A DNA stretch of 64,000 nt from Numenius arquata (GCF_964106895.1 NW_027415351.1:124001-188000); one strand, 5' to 3'. Shown: positions 1 through 8,715, counted from the first letter of the stretch. Program-made: numbers and translations. Notes: generated by a model from the letters alone, not told the origin.

Positions 1-14
1 ATCAAACCGGAGAG
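1..14 (+). pseudogene. Tail of AKAP9-like exon A (cut by window start)
   Basis: The last 14 bases of exon A (see 8553-8672) are followed at 15 by the same GTAACG donor. This shows that another unit lies upstream of the window. Confidence 0.55.
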
Positions 15-957
15 GTAACGCGCGCTATTGCTTGTACTCAAGGGATCTAAATGGTACGCTGGCAGCCGTTCGGATACCCTAGGGAAGCTGTTTTATGGTG
101 TCCCTAACCTGCATCCGTTCGCAAGGCAGGAAAGGAAATCCCCCGAGATGAAAGGCTACGGTGTCGGGGGAACGTGGGGAAAGTGTGTTCTGGGTGTTTT
201 TTGAGTCGGTCGGTTGGATGTTTTTAGTAGCAGACACACAGAAGCCTCGTAACTTTCAAAAAGACTCCCTCGCGTAACTTAATTTAGAAAATGGGGTTTT
301 CAAAAGCCCGTGGAAACATTCAGGACTCCTGTAGCGATTCCCCCTGCTCTTGTGTCCTTTTGTGACATCCTGTTGGTAGCACGGGTACGGGCACCGCAGG
401 AACGCAGTGACCAAGGGGTCACAGCCGAGACGTAGCGGCGCTCTCTACGTGCGCCTCCCCGGGAGACGTCTGTCTCCCCTGAAACAATCTGGTGACCGCA
501 GAAGGGCAGCTCGAGGAAGTCACAGCAACCTCTTAGGCCCAGCAAAAGCCAGAAAAGCGACAGCGGTGCAAACGCTGTGTATTGTGAAGCTTTTTGCCTG
601 TTTTGTTTGGTGACCTTTGGGTCAATTAAACTGCATTTTATTTTTTGGTGGGTTTTCTCCTGTCTTGCTTTTAGAGCAAGGCTGATATTTTTGCGTGATT
701 CTCTCGCCCGATTTTCAGTCTTCAGCTTCTTCTCAGGTGGCACTGCGATTTTCAAAGAAAAGCTCTTCCTTTCAGTTCAGTTCAGTTGCTGTCGTTCGGT
801 TCTTAAAGATTAGCAACGTTTAGTATTCTATATTAGATAGTTTATGACCACAGACAGTAATGGGACATACATGGATAGACGTGAAATGTAAGTTGTCAAA
901 ATATTTATTGCCTTACAATTCTCGGAGGTAGGGGTGTGTTTCCTGGGGTTTCAAAAT
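15..957. other. No recognised gene; start of unit
   Basis: In the gene model this is intron between AKAP9-like exons A and B. I recognise no protein family or repeat here. A 151-codon minus-strand frame (300-755) is open in all copies but resembles nothing I know. An AATAAA on the minus strand (complement of 904-909) belongs to the next feature. The ERV insertion point in U2 corresponds to base ~61 here. Confidence 0.5.
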
Positions 958-1176
958 CTATTTCACTAAAAAGGTTTGTGACAAATCCTGCAAAGTGTTC
1001 AGCCCGTACCGGGCCATCTGGCTGTCGTCAGCCTCTGCGTACAAGGAGTGGTGGGCCATTAGCCGAATGTGTGTTAACCGACACGCGTGGAGCAATTCCG
1101 CATCCGTCTGCTTCTGTGGCAAAGCGGGTGCCCGCTCCTGTCCTACGGACACGTTCCACAGAGGGGGGAGGCACAA
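904..1176 (-). other. Possible minus-strand terminal exon with poly(A) signal
   Basis: A minus-strand frame runs from about 1176 to a TAG at 958-960 and is followed about 50 nt later by a canonical AATAAA (complement of 904-909). The frame ends in a leucine-rich, helix-like stretch (RYGLNTLQDLSQTFLVK then stop) that reads like a real protein C-terminus, but I cannot name the family. Copies lie at 15755-15973, 24429-24647, 33095-33313, 41761-41979, 50427-50645 and 59135-59353, with a few amino-acid changes between subfamilies. It could also be a chance frame. Confidence 0.3.
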
Positions 1177-1909
1177 TTAGTTTTCCTGAATCCGGGATGT
1201 TCGTTTTGAGTTCGTTTTGTGATGCGTCTCCTCATAATTTGAGGCATGGGCAGCGTGTGAATTCCTAGTTAAAATTCTCACAGTTAAAAAGGCAAAACTT
1301 CTCCCGAGAAAAAAAATTTCAAATTTGATTGCATAATGAAACGAGGCCTGTTTTTCTGCACAGAAACGATTTGTGCAAATCGTCCTGAATTACAAGCGTG
1401 TATACCCAGATGTGTACACTCCAAGTTGGCAGAAATGTAAAGCATGCTTTAAGGTGAAAGATGGCTGTAACTGTGATGAAAACTTTAAGGTTCGTACTAG
1501 ATGCTTTTAAAGTAGGATTTTTCACAGGCAGGAAGATAGAATCTAGGAGCACCGCAGGCGCAGCGGCAATTTTAGAGCTGAGTGGTGCCGGATATTATCC
1601 ATTTACAGACAGAATTCTCGGTACTGTCTTAGATTTACATCGAATTTCTATCAAATGAGCCACCTAGCCTTCCTATATAGTATATTTTGGTGCCCCGATA
1701 TTACTTGGCGTATTTCATAAGTATACCTTTTATCACCGTTTCTCGTGCTTTTCCGAGAGAGCTGCTTTACTTTTTCATAGTTGCACGGTTTTTGAATGCC
1801 TCTTCTGCCTTTCAGATCTTCTCTTTCTCCTACGCCTTAAATACTCGTACAAGAACATGCAGAAAATGTTATGTGCAGCTGTAACGTGGTTTGGGTTTTT
1901 TTTTGGTAG

Positions 1910-2029
1910 GATGAAATGGAAATACTGGGACTAGCGATCCAGAAGTCTGAAGAAGCCACCGTAAAGGACCGTCCCAGTGACTACCGTCGAGTTAGGATTA
2001 TTAAAAGCACCAAAGCGACACGCTCGTAG
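1910..2029 (+). pseudogene. AKAP9-like: AKAP9-like exon B fragment, U1
   Basis: After a long T-rich tract and a TAG acceptor (1907-1909) the frame reads DEMEILGLAIQKSEE, closely resembling a coiled-coil segment of AKAP9 (AKAP450/CG-NAP, a Golgi and centrosome scaffold for PKA). The likeness covers about the first 20 codons. The rest, to a TAG at 2027-2029, has no match that I recognise. The frame starts at phase 0, as exon A ends, so A and B would join in frame. In AKAP9 this segment lies roughly 140 residues after exon A, and I could not find the intervening coding sequence here. The family match is from memory. Pericentrin, a relative, is the main alternative. Confidence 0.55.
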
Positions 2030-2183
2030 AGATGGGGACTACCTCTGGACACGTGTTAATCCCGGTCAGGTGTCCTCGGGATACAGATGGTCTGCGCTTC
2101 CTGCTCTGACAAGACAGAAGCGATGAGCTTCAGGATGAGCTCCTGAAGACAAGAAAGAGGCCAGGTGCCGGGGTTCTTGTCTC

Positions 2184-2210
2184 TTTGTTTGTTTGTTTGT
2201 TTGTTTGTTT
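2184..2210. repeat. (TTTG)n microsatellite
   Basis: A short TTTG run followed by a G/C-rich GGGCG-type run. The length and the first repeat differ slightly between units (U2 is shorter, U3 has one TTTC), and this shifts the minus-strand frames that read across it. Copies lie near 16980, 25645, 34311, 42977, 51643 and 60351. Confidence 0.8.
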
Positions 2211-2426
2211 TGGGCGGGGGGTGGTGGGTGGGCGGGCGGGCGTGTGGCTTCCAAAACAGGGTGCGCGGTTGACTGCAGGTGGCAGCCTGCAGAGCTCTTT
2301 TGCTGCCTGACCTCGCCTTTTCTTTGTCACTCCTCTTTCACGGCATCTGCGCTGAAAGCTGGGGCGGTTAACGAAGAGACGTGGACAAAACGGGACGAAC
2401 CGGCGCCGCTTCTGCCTGTTTTCCAG

Positions 2427-2494
2427 GCTTTGCCACGAACCAAGGAGCATCATCAGCCTCGTCACTGGTGGCGGCGAGTCCTGAGGTGGCTTAG
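2427..2494 (+). other. Exon-like segment C (68 bp)
   Basis: Bounded by a pyrimidine-rich CTGTTTTCCAG acceptor and a TTAG|GTGAGT donor. Both are close to consensus. One frame is open but I recognise no product. Copies lie at 17220-17287, 25886-25953, 34552-34619, 43218-43285, 51884-51951 and 60592-60659. Whether it is spliced is unknown. Confidence 0.3.
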
Positions 2495-3216
2495 GTGAGT
2501 CGAGCCTTCCAGGAACGTCCGTTGTCCGTAGCCTACGGCGTGTCATTTGGACGTCAGTCGGAAGGAGGTTTCCCTTTCTGAAAGGGCACCGGTTTCTCGT
2601 GCCAAGCGGTTGCCTCTCCTGAAGTTCCCACGAGAGGGGATCCTCGGAGACGATGCGCTGGGCAGCAGAAGTCATCAGCGAGGAGACGTCGCGCGCTCTA
2701 TTAAATAGGGACAAAAAGAAAGACGATGTCCTTCCAAAGGCCCGAGCGCGGCACCTCTTCCGACGGCCGATGGCATGGCCGGCCTTTGGGCTCTGGGTCC
2801 CCCGTAACAGCGGGGACACGGCCAAACCCTGTTCCTCTGCGTGTTCGGCACAGCCAAAAGCCTTGGCCGGTCCGCCGGTCGTTTTCGGTAGCCTGGTGGA
2901 TCGCGGCACCGGGGATTGGATTTCCCCCCGCCAAAAGTACAGCCGTTTGGGGAATCTCTTACCTTCCTGGTTTTTTCTATCGTAAAGGAGACTTTAAAAA
3001 AAGGGTTAAAGTCGTATAACGTGCAAACTGACTTGCAGGCTTTAAACGGCAACCGTCCACCGGCTGTAGCCTACAGCGTCTTAGGCGTCCCTAAGCGGCG
3101 AGGTATTTGTTCCAAATCTTTGAAAAGAGAGGCGACTGAAGGTAACGGGTTGGGTTTTTGGTTGGGTTTTTTTTCTAGTTTTTTTGTTTTTTGTTTTTCC
3201 CCCCCCTTTTCTTTAG
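2495..3216. other. No recognised gene; intron-like, GC-rich
   Basis: Several short minus- and plus-strand frames overlap here, including most of a 259-codon minus frame (2130-2909), without any family likeness. The right end (about 3150-3216) is a long T-rich then C-rich tract ending in CTTTAG, a very strong-looking polypyrimidine tract and acceptor. Confidence 0.5.
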
Positions 3217-3457
3217 GCGGAGCGCTCTGAAGAACCTGATTTCTGCCTGGCTTTCAGCGTCGCGTTTCCCCGGCAGTGCGGTAGCATCTCTCTCGGGCAG
3301 TGCCGCCGGCCAGATGTCCCTCCTCCTTGGGTAGGAGAGAAAGCAGCCCCCGGTCAAATGACAACTGCGCGTTCTGGAGACGGAGAGCGCAACGGTGGGG
3401 GTTCGGAGCTGTGCCAGTTGAATTAGCGCCGAAGAAAAAGTCCGAGGCTTTTCTAGC
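3217..3457 (+). other. Exon-like segment F (241 bp)
   Basis: It follows a ~45-nt polypyrimidine tract ending in CTTTAG and ends at a GTGAGT donor (3458). The first frame is open almost to the donor in U2-U7. In U1 a C-to-A change gives TAG at 3436-3438. I recognise no product. Copies start at 18010, 26676, 35342, 44008, 52674 and 61382. Confidence 0.3.
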
Positions 3458-3802
3458 GTGAGTATTTTTCTTGGCCGTATCTAAACGCGCGCAGAGCTTT
3501 CCAGCGGCAGGGAAAGGGAAGGGAGGAGGCGCTTCCCCCCAGCGGGCGGAGGGTTTGTTACGCTGTTAGGCTGAGAAGGTGTTGCAAGTGGCACGGGTCA
3601 GTCTGAATAGGGACCTGAAGCGTCGGGATGGCTCCGGCTTTGGCAGGCCGTGCCGTCTTTGGAGCGGAGCTGTTTCCCCGCAATCCTCCTGTAGCTCAGC
3701 TCCTGTCCTGTCCCTCGGCCGGAGGGAATTCCTCTACTCTCTTCGGTGCTCTTTCGTTTGATGATGCTGATCTCCGGTTGGGGTTTGCTGTTTGTTTTGC
3801 AG

Positions 3803-4032
3803 GTGCCTCGTTGTCCGCGTCTCGTGCTGCTCGACAGATGCCCCGGCCCGGGTTTGCAGCCGGTGGTGGAGCCGCCTGAGGGGAAGGGGCCAGCCCTGGG
3901 TCTGGTCGTTCGGTGCATTTTTTGGGGCGAATTAAAAAAACCGGTGTGTGTGGGGGGGGGGGTGGTGGTGTGATGATGTCATTTGGGGCAGCCGGATGTC
4001 AGCGGGGGAGCGACGGTGCGGCGGAGGAGCAG
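3803..4032 (+). other. Exon-like segment D (230 bp) with GT/G run
   Basis: A TTTGTTTTGCAG acceptor and an AGCAG|GTGAGT donor bound the segment. Inside is a GTGTG-then-poly-G run (about 3943-3962) whose length differs between units. It is longest in GT in U4. The copy in U2 is 18596-18825. No product recognised. Confidence 0.3.
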
Positions 4033-4662
4033 GTGAGTGGGGGTTAAGTGGGGTTCCCCCCACAAGAGGGTGGGTCACGGCCCCCAAACGCCTGAAAACT
4101 TGGTGCGGGGCAGGTGGTTGGGGTTTTGGGCGGTGGTGATTAAAAAATGTTAAAAGCTGTATATGCGGGGGTGAGGCATTGGAGTAGAGAACAATCTCTC
4201 ATTTTTCTGTGTGTTGAAAAATAATATTCCCTTACGTATATAAAAGGAGTTCAAAATACCAACCCGTATCTCTAAGGATTCTGTATTATTTAATGGGAGT
4301 TTAGACGACGGAAAGATTTTTTTAAAAGATTTATTTATAAAGAGAGATTGAAGCGTCAAAGCGGATGTCTGGACAGGTCGCTAGTCCAATTGGATGTTGT
4401 CTATCTATCGTGCGTGTTAATCTGTAAGTCTAAACAGATGTGACTCTTAGCAGACGTTCTGTCGAAGTGTATCAAGAGCATCCGTTTTCCCTAAGTCTTT
4501 CCCACGGGTCGGTCAGTGCGGAGGCGTAAACGCCTGTGCTGTAGATGGTTCCAGACTGCAAAGAGAGCCTATCGCTAGAAGGGATTTCCAAACTGGCCCT
4601 CCCCTCTGCTCTCTCTTGCCGGCGTCCAAGCGCTTTCAAAAGCGCTTTAAGCAGGAGTGTTG
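4033..4662. other. No recognised gene; AT-rich block with TATA-like motif
   Basis: A switch from GC-rich to AT-rich sequence. TATATAAAAGG at 4237-4247 is a near-perfect TATA-box match on the plus strand and is kept in every unit, but I see no clear start site or exon after it. The last ~120 bp before the CR1 is unrecognised. Confidence 0.4.
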
Positions 4663-5518
4663 ATTCCCAGGAGGATAGGGAAGCTCTACAGAGAGACTTA
4701 GGTAGATTGGATCGTTGGGCCAACGTCAGTGGTATGAGTTTCAACAAGGGCGAGCGCCAGGTTCTGCGCGTGGGCCACAATAACCCCGAGCAGCGCTACA
4801 GGCTTGGGGAAATGTGGCTGGAAAACCACCTGGAAGAAAGAGACCTGGGGGTTCTAATGGACAAGCGGCTGAACGTGAGCCGGCAGTGTGCCCAGGTGGC
4901 CACGAAAGCCAACGGCATCCTGGCTTGTGTTAGAAACAGCGTGAGCAGCAGAAGTAGGGAGGCGATTGTGCCCCTGTACTCGGCACTGGTGAGGCCGCAC
5001 CTGGAGTATTGCGTCCGGTTTTGGGCACCTCAATCCAAGAGAGATGTCGAGGTGCTGGAGCGAGTGCAGAGGAGGGCAACGAAGCTGGTGAAGGGCCTGG
5101 AAAACAAATCCTATGAAGAGCGGTTGAAGGAGCTGGGACTGTTTAGTATGAGGAAGAGGGGGCTGAGGGGAGACCTCGTCACTCTCTAAAACTACTTGAA
5201 AGGACACTGTAGAGAGGTTGGTGCTGGTCTCTTGGCACGGGTAGGTAATGACAGAACGAGAGGGAACGGCTTCAAGCTCCAACAGGGTAGGTTTAGACTG
5301 GACATTAGGAAAGAATGTTTCACAGAGGGAGTGGTCGGGCATTGGAACAGGCTACCCAGGGAGGTGGTCGAGTCACCATCCCTGGATGTGTTTAAGAACC
5401 GTCGAGATGTGGTGTTGGGGGATATGGTGTAGGGGAGAACTTTGTAGAGTAGGGTAGATGGTTGGACTCGATGATGCCAAGGGTCTCTTGCAACCTAGAC
5501 GATTCTATGATTCTATGA
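4663..5518 (+). mobile_element. CR1 LINE 3' end, plus strand, U1
   Basis: A 5'-truncated CR1 non-LTR retrotransposon. The translated frame carries the C-terminal part of the CR1 reverse-transcriptase ORF (NKG..QVLRVGHNN, ALVRPHLEYCVRFWAP, ERVQRRATKLVKGL), then a stop at 5187-5189 and frame breaks. The element ends with two copies of the CR1 tail octamer ATTCTATG. It is clearly dead. The 5' boundary is approximate. Together with the inverted CR1 at 7777-8420 it flanks the GC island. Confidence 0.92.
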
Positions 5519-5613
5519 AAAGCAGCCCCTTCCCCCGTTTCCCCTCCCGCCCTGGGGAGCTGGATCGGTGCAGCGGGACAGGAGGAAAAAAACGCAGCCC
5601 CGTTTTCCTGCAG

Positions 5614-5853
5614 GGACGCAAAGCTCCCCGATGTCTCTGTGGTGGATAAGGCGGCACCCCCGCCTGCCTTCCTGGACGCCGGCGGACTGGCTGCTGTCGC
5701 CCCCACGGCCCCCGGGGCCACGCGCAGAGCGCCGCGGCGTCCCTGGGGCTGGTTGCGGGGCGAACACCGGAGGTTTTTGGCGCCGAGGCGACGGCTGCGG
5801 CTGCCCGGACTGCGAGCGGGGACAGGGCAGAGAGCGGGAAGGCCTGCCCGCCG
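5614..5853 (+). other. Exon-like segment E (240 bp)
   Basis: A TTTTCCTGCAG acceptor and a CCG|GTAAGT donor enclose exactly 240 bp. One frame stays open across the whole segment and ends only in the TAA inside the donor. The composition is very GC-rich, so open frames are expected by chance. The predicted peptide is Pro/Arg/Ala-rich and unrecognised. It lies between the CR1 tail and the palindromic island. The U2 copy is 20406-20645. Confidence 0.3.
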
Positions 5854-5960
5854 GTAAGTGGTCACGGTCCCTGGGTGGAGGGAAGCGGGCTGAGAGCGGT
5901 CACCGCTCATGGCCCCGGTGAGGTCTCAGAGGGGGACAAGGAAGGGGGCGTGGGCGTGGG

Positions 5961-6713
5961 CGCTGTCCGGCTGCCCGGTGCTTTCCGGCCGCTGCGGACC
6001 GGTCCGCAGCGATTTCTGGGCTGGCCGCCGTTTTCCCCCGGCCCCCTCCGGTTCCGGAGCGGCTCGGCCCGCCCATACCGCGCGCCCATTGGTCGCGGTG
6101 CCGTAAGCGGCGTCCGTCCTCTAGGAGCCCCCGTCCCATTGGTCGGTCGCGCCGTCAATCTCCAGCGCCTCCCAGTCCGGCCAATCGGAGCGCGGCAGGC
6201 GATCCGACCAATCGGAGCGGGGCGGTCGCGTTGTGATTGGCTCGTCCTCCTGTCAATCCGCCCGGGGGCGGTTGCCATGGTGAGGAAGCCCCGCCTGGTC
6301 GCGCATGCGCAGTAGTAAGGACGGCGCCGCCCTCACTACTGCGCATGCGCCACAGGGCGGGGCGTCCTCACCATGGCAACCGCCCCCTGGCGGATTGACA
6401 GGAAGACGAGCCAATCACAGCGCGACCGCCGCGCTCCGATTGGTCGGATCGCCTGCCGCGCTCCGATTGGCCGGGGTGGGAGGCGCTGAAGATTGACGGC
6501 GCGACCGACCAATGGGACGGGCTCCCCGAGGACGGAAGCCGCTTCCGGCGCCGTGACCAATGGGCGCGCCGCATGGGCGGGCCGAGCCGCTCCGGAAGCG
6601 GAGGGGGCCGGGGGAAAATGGCGGCGCGCGCAGAAGCGGCTGCGGCGCGGCGCGGACCGCACCGCACCGCACCGGACCGGCGCGGGCGGAAAGCACCGGG
6701 CAGCCGGACAGCG
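5961..6713. promoter_or_regulatory. Palindromic CpG island, putative bidirectional promoter, U1
   Basis: The left arm (5961-6316) and right arm (6335-6713) are near-perfect inverted repeats around an 18-bp spacer centred on GGCGCC (6323-6328). Five CCAAT boxes in each arm mirror one another: 6088, 6138, 6181, 6208, 6236 against 6411, 6439, 6466, 6509, 6557. GCGCATGCGC, the core of an NRF1 site, flanks the spacer at 6301-6310 and 6341-6350, and GC boxes lie just outside. The right arm has AAAATGGCGGC (6615-6625), a YY1-type start-site motif containing an ATG. The left arm has AAAACGGCGGC at the mirror position. CCAAT, NRF1, YY1 and GC boxes together are typical of housekeeping CpG-island promoters. 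Activity is inferred. Confidence 0.75.
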
Positions 6714-7046
6714 TCGCGGTGCCGCTGGACAGCGTCGCGGTGCCGCTGGACAGCGTCGCGGTGCCGCTGGACAGCGTCGAGGCCAGCGGGGGGGCGCGGG
6801 GAAGGCGGCCGGGGTCCCGAGGCGGCTCCGAGGGGAGACGGCGTTGCGGGGGGGCGGGCTGAGGCGTCTGGGGAGGTGCTCGCGGCTCCCGGGGCTGGCA
6901 AACGGGCTCGCGTGGCTGGTGTTGGGGCTTCAGCCGGAGAGGGAGTCGTGTGGCTTTGGGCTGAGGGGCGGGGGTGGAGTCCGGCGTTTTGGGGACTCGC
7001 GCAGAGGCTCAGCGGCTGGGTTTTGGGGCTCGGAAGGGGGCAGTAA
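6618..7046 (+). CDS. Low-confidence ORF reading through the VNTR
   Basis: The ATG inside the YY1-type motif AAAATGGCGGC opens a 142-codon frame. The 21-bp VNTR encodes an exact 7-residue repeat (TASRCRW), and the frame stays open until a TAA lying in a CA|GTAAGT donor (7043-7048). Copies are 21410-21859, 30076-30525, 38742-39191, 47408-47857 and 56074-56565 (142, 149 or 163 codons). The VNTR period is a multiple of three, so length changes keep the frame. The peptide is Arg/Gly/Ala-rich with no recognised domain. In such GC-rich DNA a frame of this length can be chance, and a 5' untranslated exon is equally likely. Confidence 0.2.
   Translation: MAARAEAAAARRGPHRTAPDRRGRKAPGSRTASRCRWTASRCRWTASRCRWTASRPAGGRGEGGRGPEAAPRGDGVAGGRAEASGEVLAAPGAGKRARVAGVGASAGEGVVWLWAEGRGWSPAFWGLAQRLSGWVLGLGRGQ
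6707..6779. repeat. 21-bp VNTR, U1 (3.5 copies)
   Basis: Tandem GACAGCGTCGCGGTGCCGCTG-type repeats beginning within the outer end of the right palindrome arm, whose last bases (GGACAGCG) probably seeded the repeat. U1 lacks the variant copy present in all other units. Confidence 0.95.
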
Positions 7047-7174
7047 GTGATGCGGTTCGGGGGCGGAGAGCAGAAGCCGTTTTGGCTGGTTCTGCAGGGG
7101 GGGTGGGCAGGAGGGTGTTGGGGGCTGCGGGGGAAAGCAGGGGCTGGGCGGGCTGCGGGGTGCTCAAACAGCAG
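6780..7174 (+). other. GC-rich flank with two donor-like sites
   Basis: Continuation of the CpG island to the right. It contains possible 5' splice sites CA|GTAAGT at 7043 and GCAG|GTGAGG at 7175. If transcription starts in the right arm of the palindrome, this would be first-exon sequence. The frame entering the 7175 donor at phase 0 is open from 6863 but has no ATG. In U2 that frame is broken by a TGA near 21811. Confidence 0.35.
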
Positions 7175-7776
7175 GTGAGGTTTTCAAATCTGCAACTTGT
7201 AACTGTTGCAGCTTTATTCTGGCTTCCTCCATTTTTGCAAAAGCTTCTGTTGCTAGACAGAGCATTCCTCTGTGTATCAGCTACTTGAGCTAGTTTATTT
7301 CAATGCGTCTGATCAGGTTTGTCTGTTGAGCAAAGTGGCATTTAAAGGTGACGTTTCACCGGATGCCAGCGGCTGTGCCTTATTTCCAGTATAAAGATGT
7401 ATTCCCCAAATATCAGAGTGGGATATAACAACTGCAGCTGGTCAAAAGTAACACTGAAATGCAAAATTTAGAATTTCTTTTTTCCCATTGGCTCCTCCTC
7501 AGTATGAACACAAAGTTAATTTCTATTCTTAATTCCTATTTATGCTACATATATGAAGGATGAACGCGAGGAAAGGAGACCATAAAATACTGGCCTATTG
7601 CTATTTGTATGCTGTGCTTTGAACAGAAGAGACAAAACTGTCCTGTTTGTGAAATAATACTGGCTGTATCAGTGCCGTCCTCGTGTTTTTATTCAAAAAT
7701 GTGAGATTTGTTGCCCCGAATGGTGAGAGTAGTTTTTGTTAATGGAAGTCGCAAGAGGTTCTGCCACCTTAAAAAC
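7175..7776. other. AT-rich, CpG-poor intron-like stretch; no gene seen
   Basis: Base composition changes sharply from the CpG island to AT-rich, CpG-poor DNA. I see no frame, repeat or motif of note. It may be original AKAP9 intron. Equivalent stretches precede the minus-strand CR1 in U2-U6. Confidence 0.5.
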
Positions 7777-8420
7777 CATAGAATCGTAGAATGGTTAGAA
7801 TTGGAAGGGACCTTCAAGATCATCGTGTTGCAGCCCCCCTGCCTTGGGCAGGGACGCCTCCACTAGAGCGGGTTGCTCAAAGCCCCGTCCAGCCTGGCCT
7901 TAAACACTTCCAGGGATGGGGCATCCACAGCTTCCCCGGGCAACCTGTTCCAGTGCCTCACCACCCTCACGGTAAAGAATTTCCTCCTAATATCTAGTCT
8001 GAATCTCCCCTCTTCCGATTTAAAAGCGTTACCCCTTGTCCTGTCGCTACCTTTCCCGACAGAGAGTCCCTCTCCGGCTCTCCCGTAGGCTCCCTTCAGA
8101 TATTGGAAGGCTGCTCTGAGGTCTCCCCGGAGCCTTCTCTTCTCCAGGCTGAACAACCCCAGCTCTCTCAGTCTCTCTTCACAGGGGAGGTGCTCCGTCC
8201 CTCCGATGGTTTTCGTGGCCCTCCGCTGGGCCCCTTCCAACAGGTCCACGTCCTTCCCGTGTCGAGGACTCCAAAGCTGGACACCGTACTCCAGGTGGGG
8301 TCTCGCGCGCGCAGAGTAGAGGGGGGTAGAATCGCCTCCCGTGACCCGCTGGCCACGCTTCTCTTGATGCAGCCCAGGGTGGGGTTGGCTTTCTGGGCTG
8401 CCAGCGCGCGTTGCCGGCTC
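7777..8420 (-). mobile_element. CR1 LINE 3' end, minus strand, U1
   Basis: Begins on the plus strand with the complement of the CR1 tail (CATAGAATCGTAGAATGG). Read on the minus strand it encodes the CR1 RT C-terminus (LEGAQRRATKTIGG, ERLRELGLFSLEKRRLRGDL, RKFFTVRVVRHWNRLP). It is 5'-truncated near 8420. It is a different CR1 copy from the one at 4663-5518 and lies tail-to-tail with it. Confidence 0.93.
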
Positions 8421-8552
8421 GTACTGACGTGTAATAATGCTACTGATGTACCGTTAGCAGCCTCGTGTTAAAAGAAGCAAGAAGCTGTAATATCCTTAAT
8501 TTAGACAGTTTTTACGTGAAATGGTGCATCCTCACTGTTTTGTCACTTTCAG

Positions 8553-8672
8553 GAGCGAGCAATTGACCGAGAGCACGAGAGAGACCTTTTCCAGCAAGAG
8601 ATAGGGAAGCCGGAACAACAGCTTAAGGTTCCACAAAGGATTCGGCCTGTCAGCGAGCATCAAACCGGAGAG
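8553..8672 (+). pseudogene. AKAP9-like: AKAP9-like exon A, U1
   Basis: A TTTTGTCACTTTCAG acceptor and a GAGAG|GTAACG donor enclose exactly 40 codons with no stop, phase 0 at both ends. The peptide contains REHERDLFQQEIGKPEQQLK and ends SEHQTGE, strongly resembling a coiled-coil segment of AKAP9, the large centrosome/Golgi PKA-anchoring scaffold. A Pro in GKPEQQ, where a coiled coil would not favour one, suggests relaxed constraint. The expected next AKAP9 coding exons do not follow, and the next AKAP9-like piece is exon B of the following unit. In U1 the minus-strand provirus begins 47 bp after the donor. The assignment rests on recalled family sequence. Pericentrin is the alternative. Confidence 0.65.
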
Positions 8673-8715
8673 GTAACGCGCGCTATTGCTTGTACTCAAG
8701 GGATCTAAATGGTAC

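Larger units (their letters stand above)
1..8658 (+). repeat. Macrosatellite unit U1 (8658 bp)
   Basis: First of seven head-to-tail copies. The first bases recur at 8659, 23472, 32138, 40804, 49470 and 58178. U1 belongs with U2 to a subfamily that lacks 14 bp near 1435 and keeps 26 bp near 1530 compared with U3-U7. It is the only copy without the variant fifth VNTR segment, and it has private changes, for example an in-frame TAG at 3436 where the others have TCG. Unit start and end are arbitrary because no true array edge is visible. Confidence 0.95.

Noticed and set aside
2130..2909. 259-codon minus-strand open frame, present in all units
   Set aside because: It resembles no family I know, runs into the TTTG microsatellite where its C-terminus changes between units (279 codons in U2), and its presence in all copies says nothing because the copies are nearly identical.
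3140..3180. Interstitial telomere repeat
   Set aside because: GGGTTGGG-type sequence is present but there is no TTAGGG run.
4545..5189. 214-codon plus-strand frame as a host gene
   Set aside because: It is the CR1 RT C-terminus and ends at a stop well before the element's tail.
5392..5910. 172-codon minus-strand frame
   Set aside because: It crosses the CR1 tail and GC-rich segment E, and reads as a shadow in GC-rich DNA.
6155..6496. Pairs of similar 63-codon frames on opposite strands
   Set aside because: They are the same sequence read in the two palindrome arms, so symmetry and not coding explains them.
6707..6779. CRISPR-like array
   Set aside because: The repeats are contiguous with no spacers, in a vertebrate genome. 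It is a VNTR.
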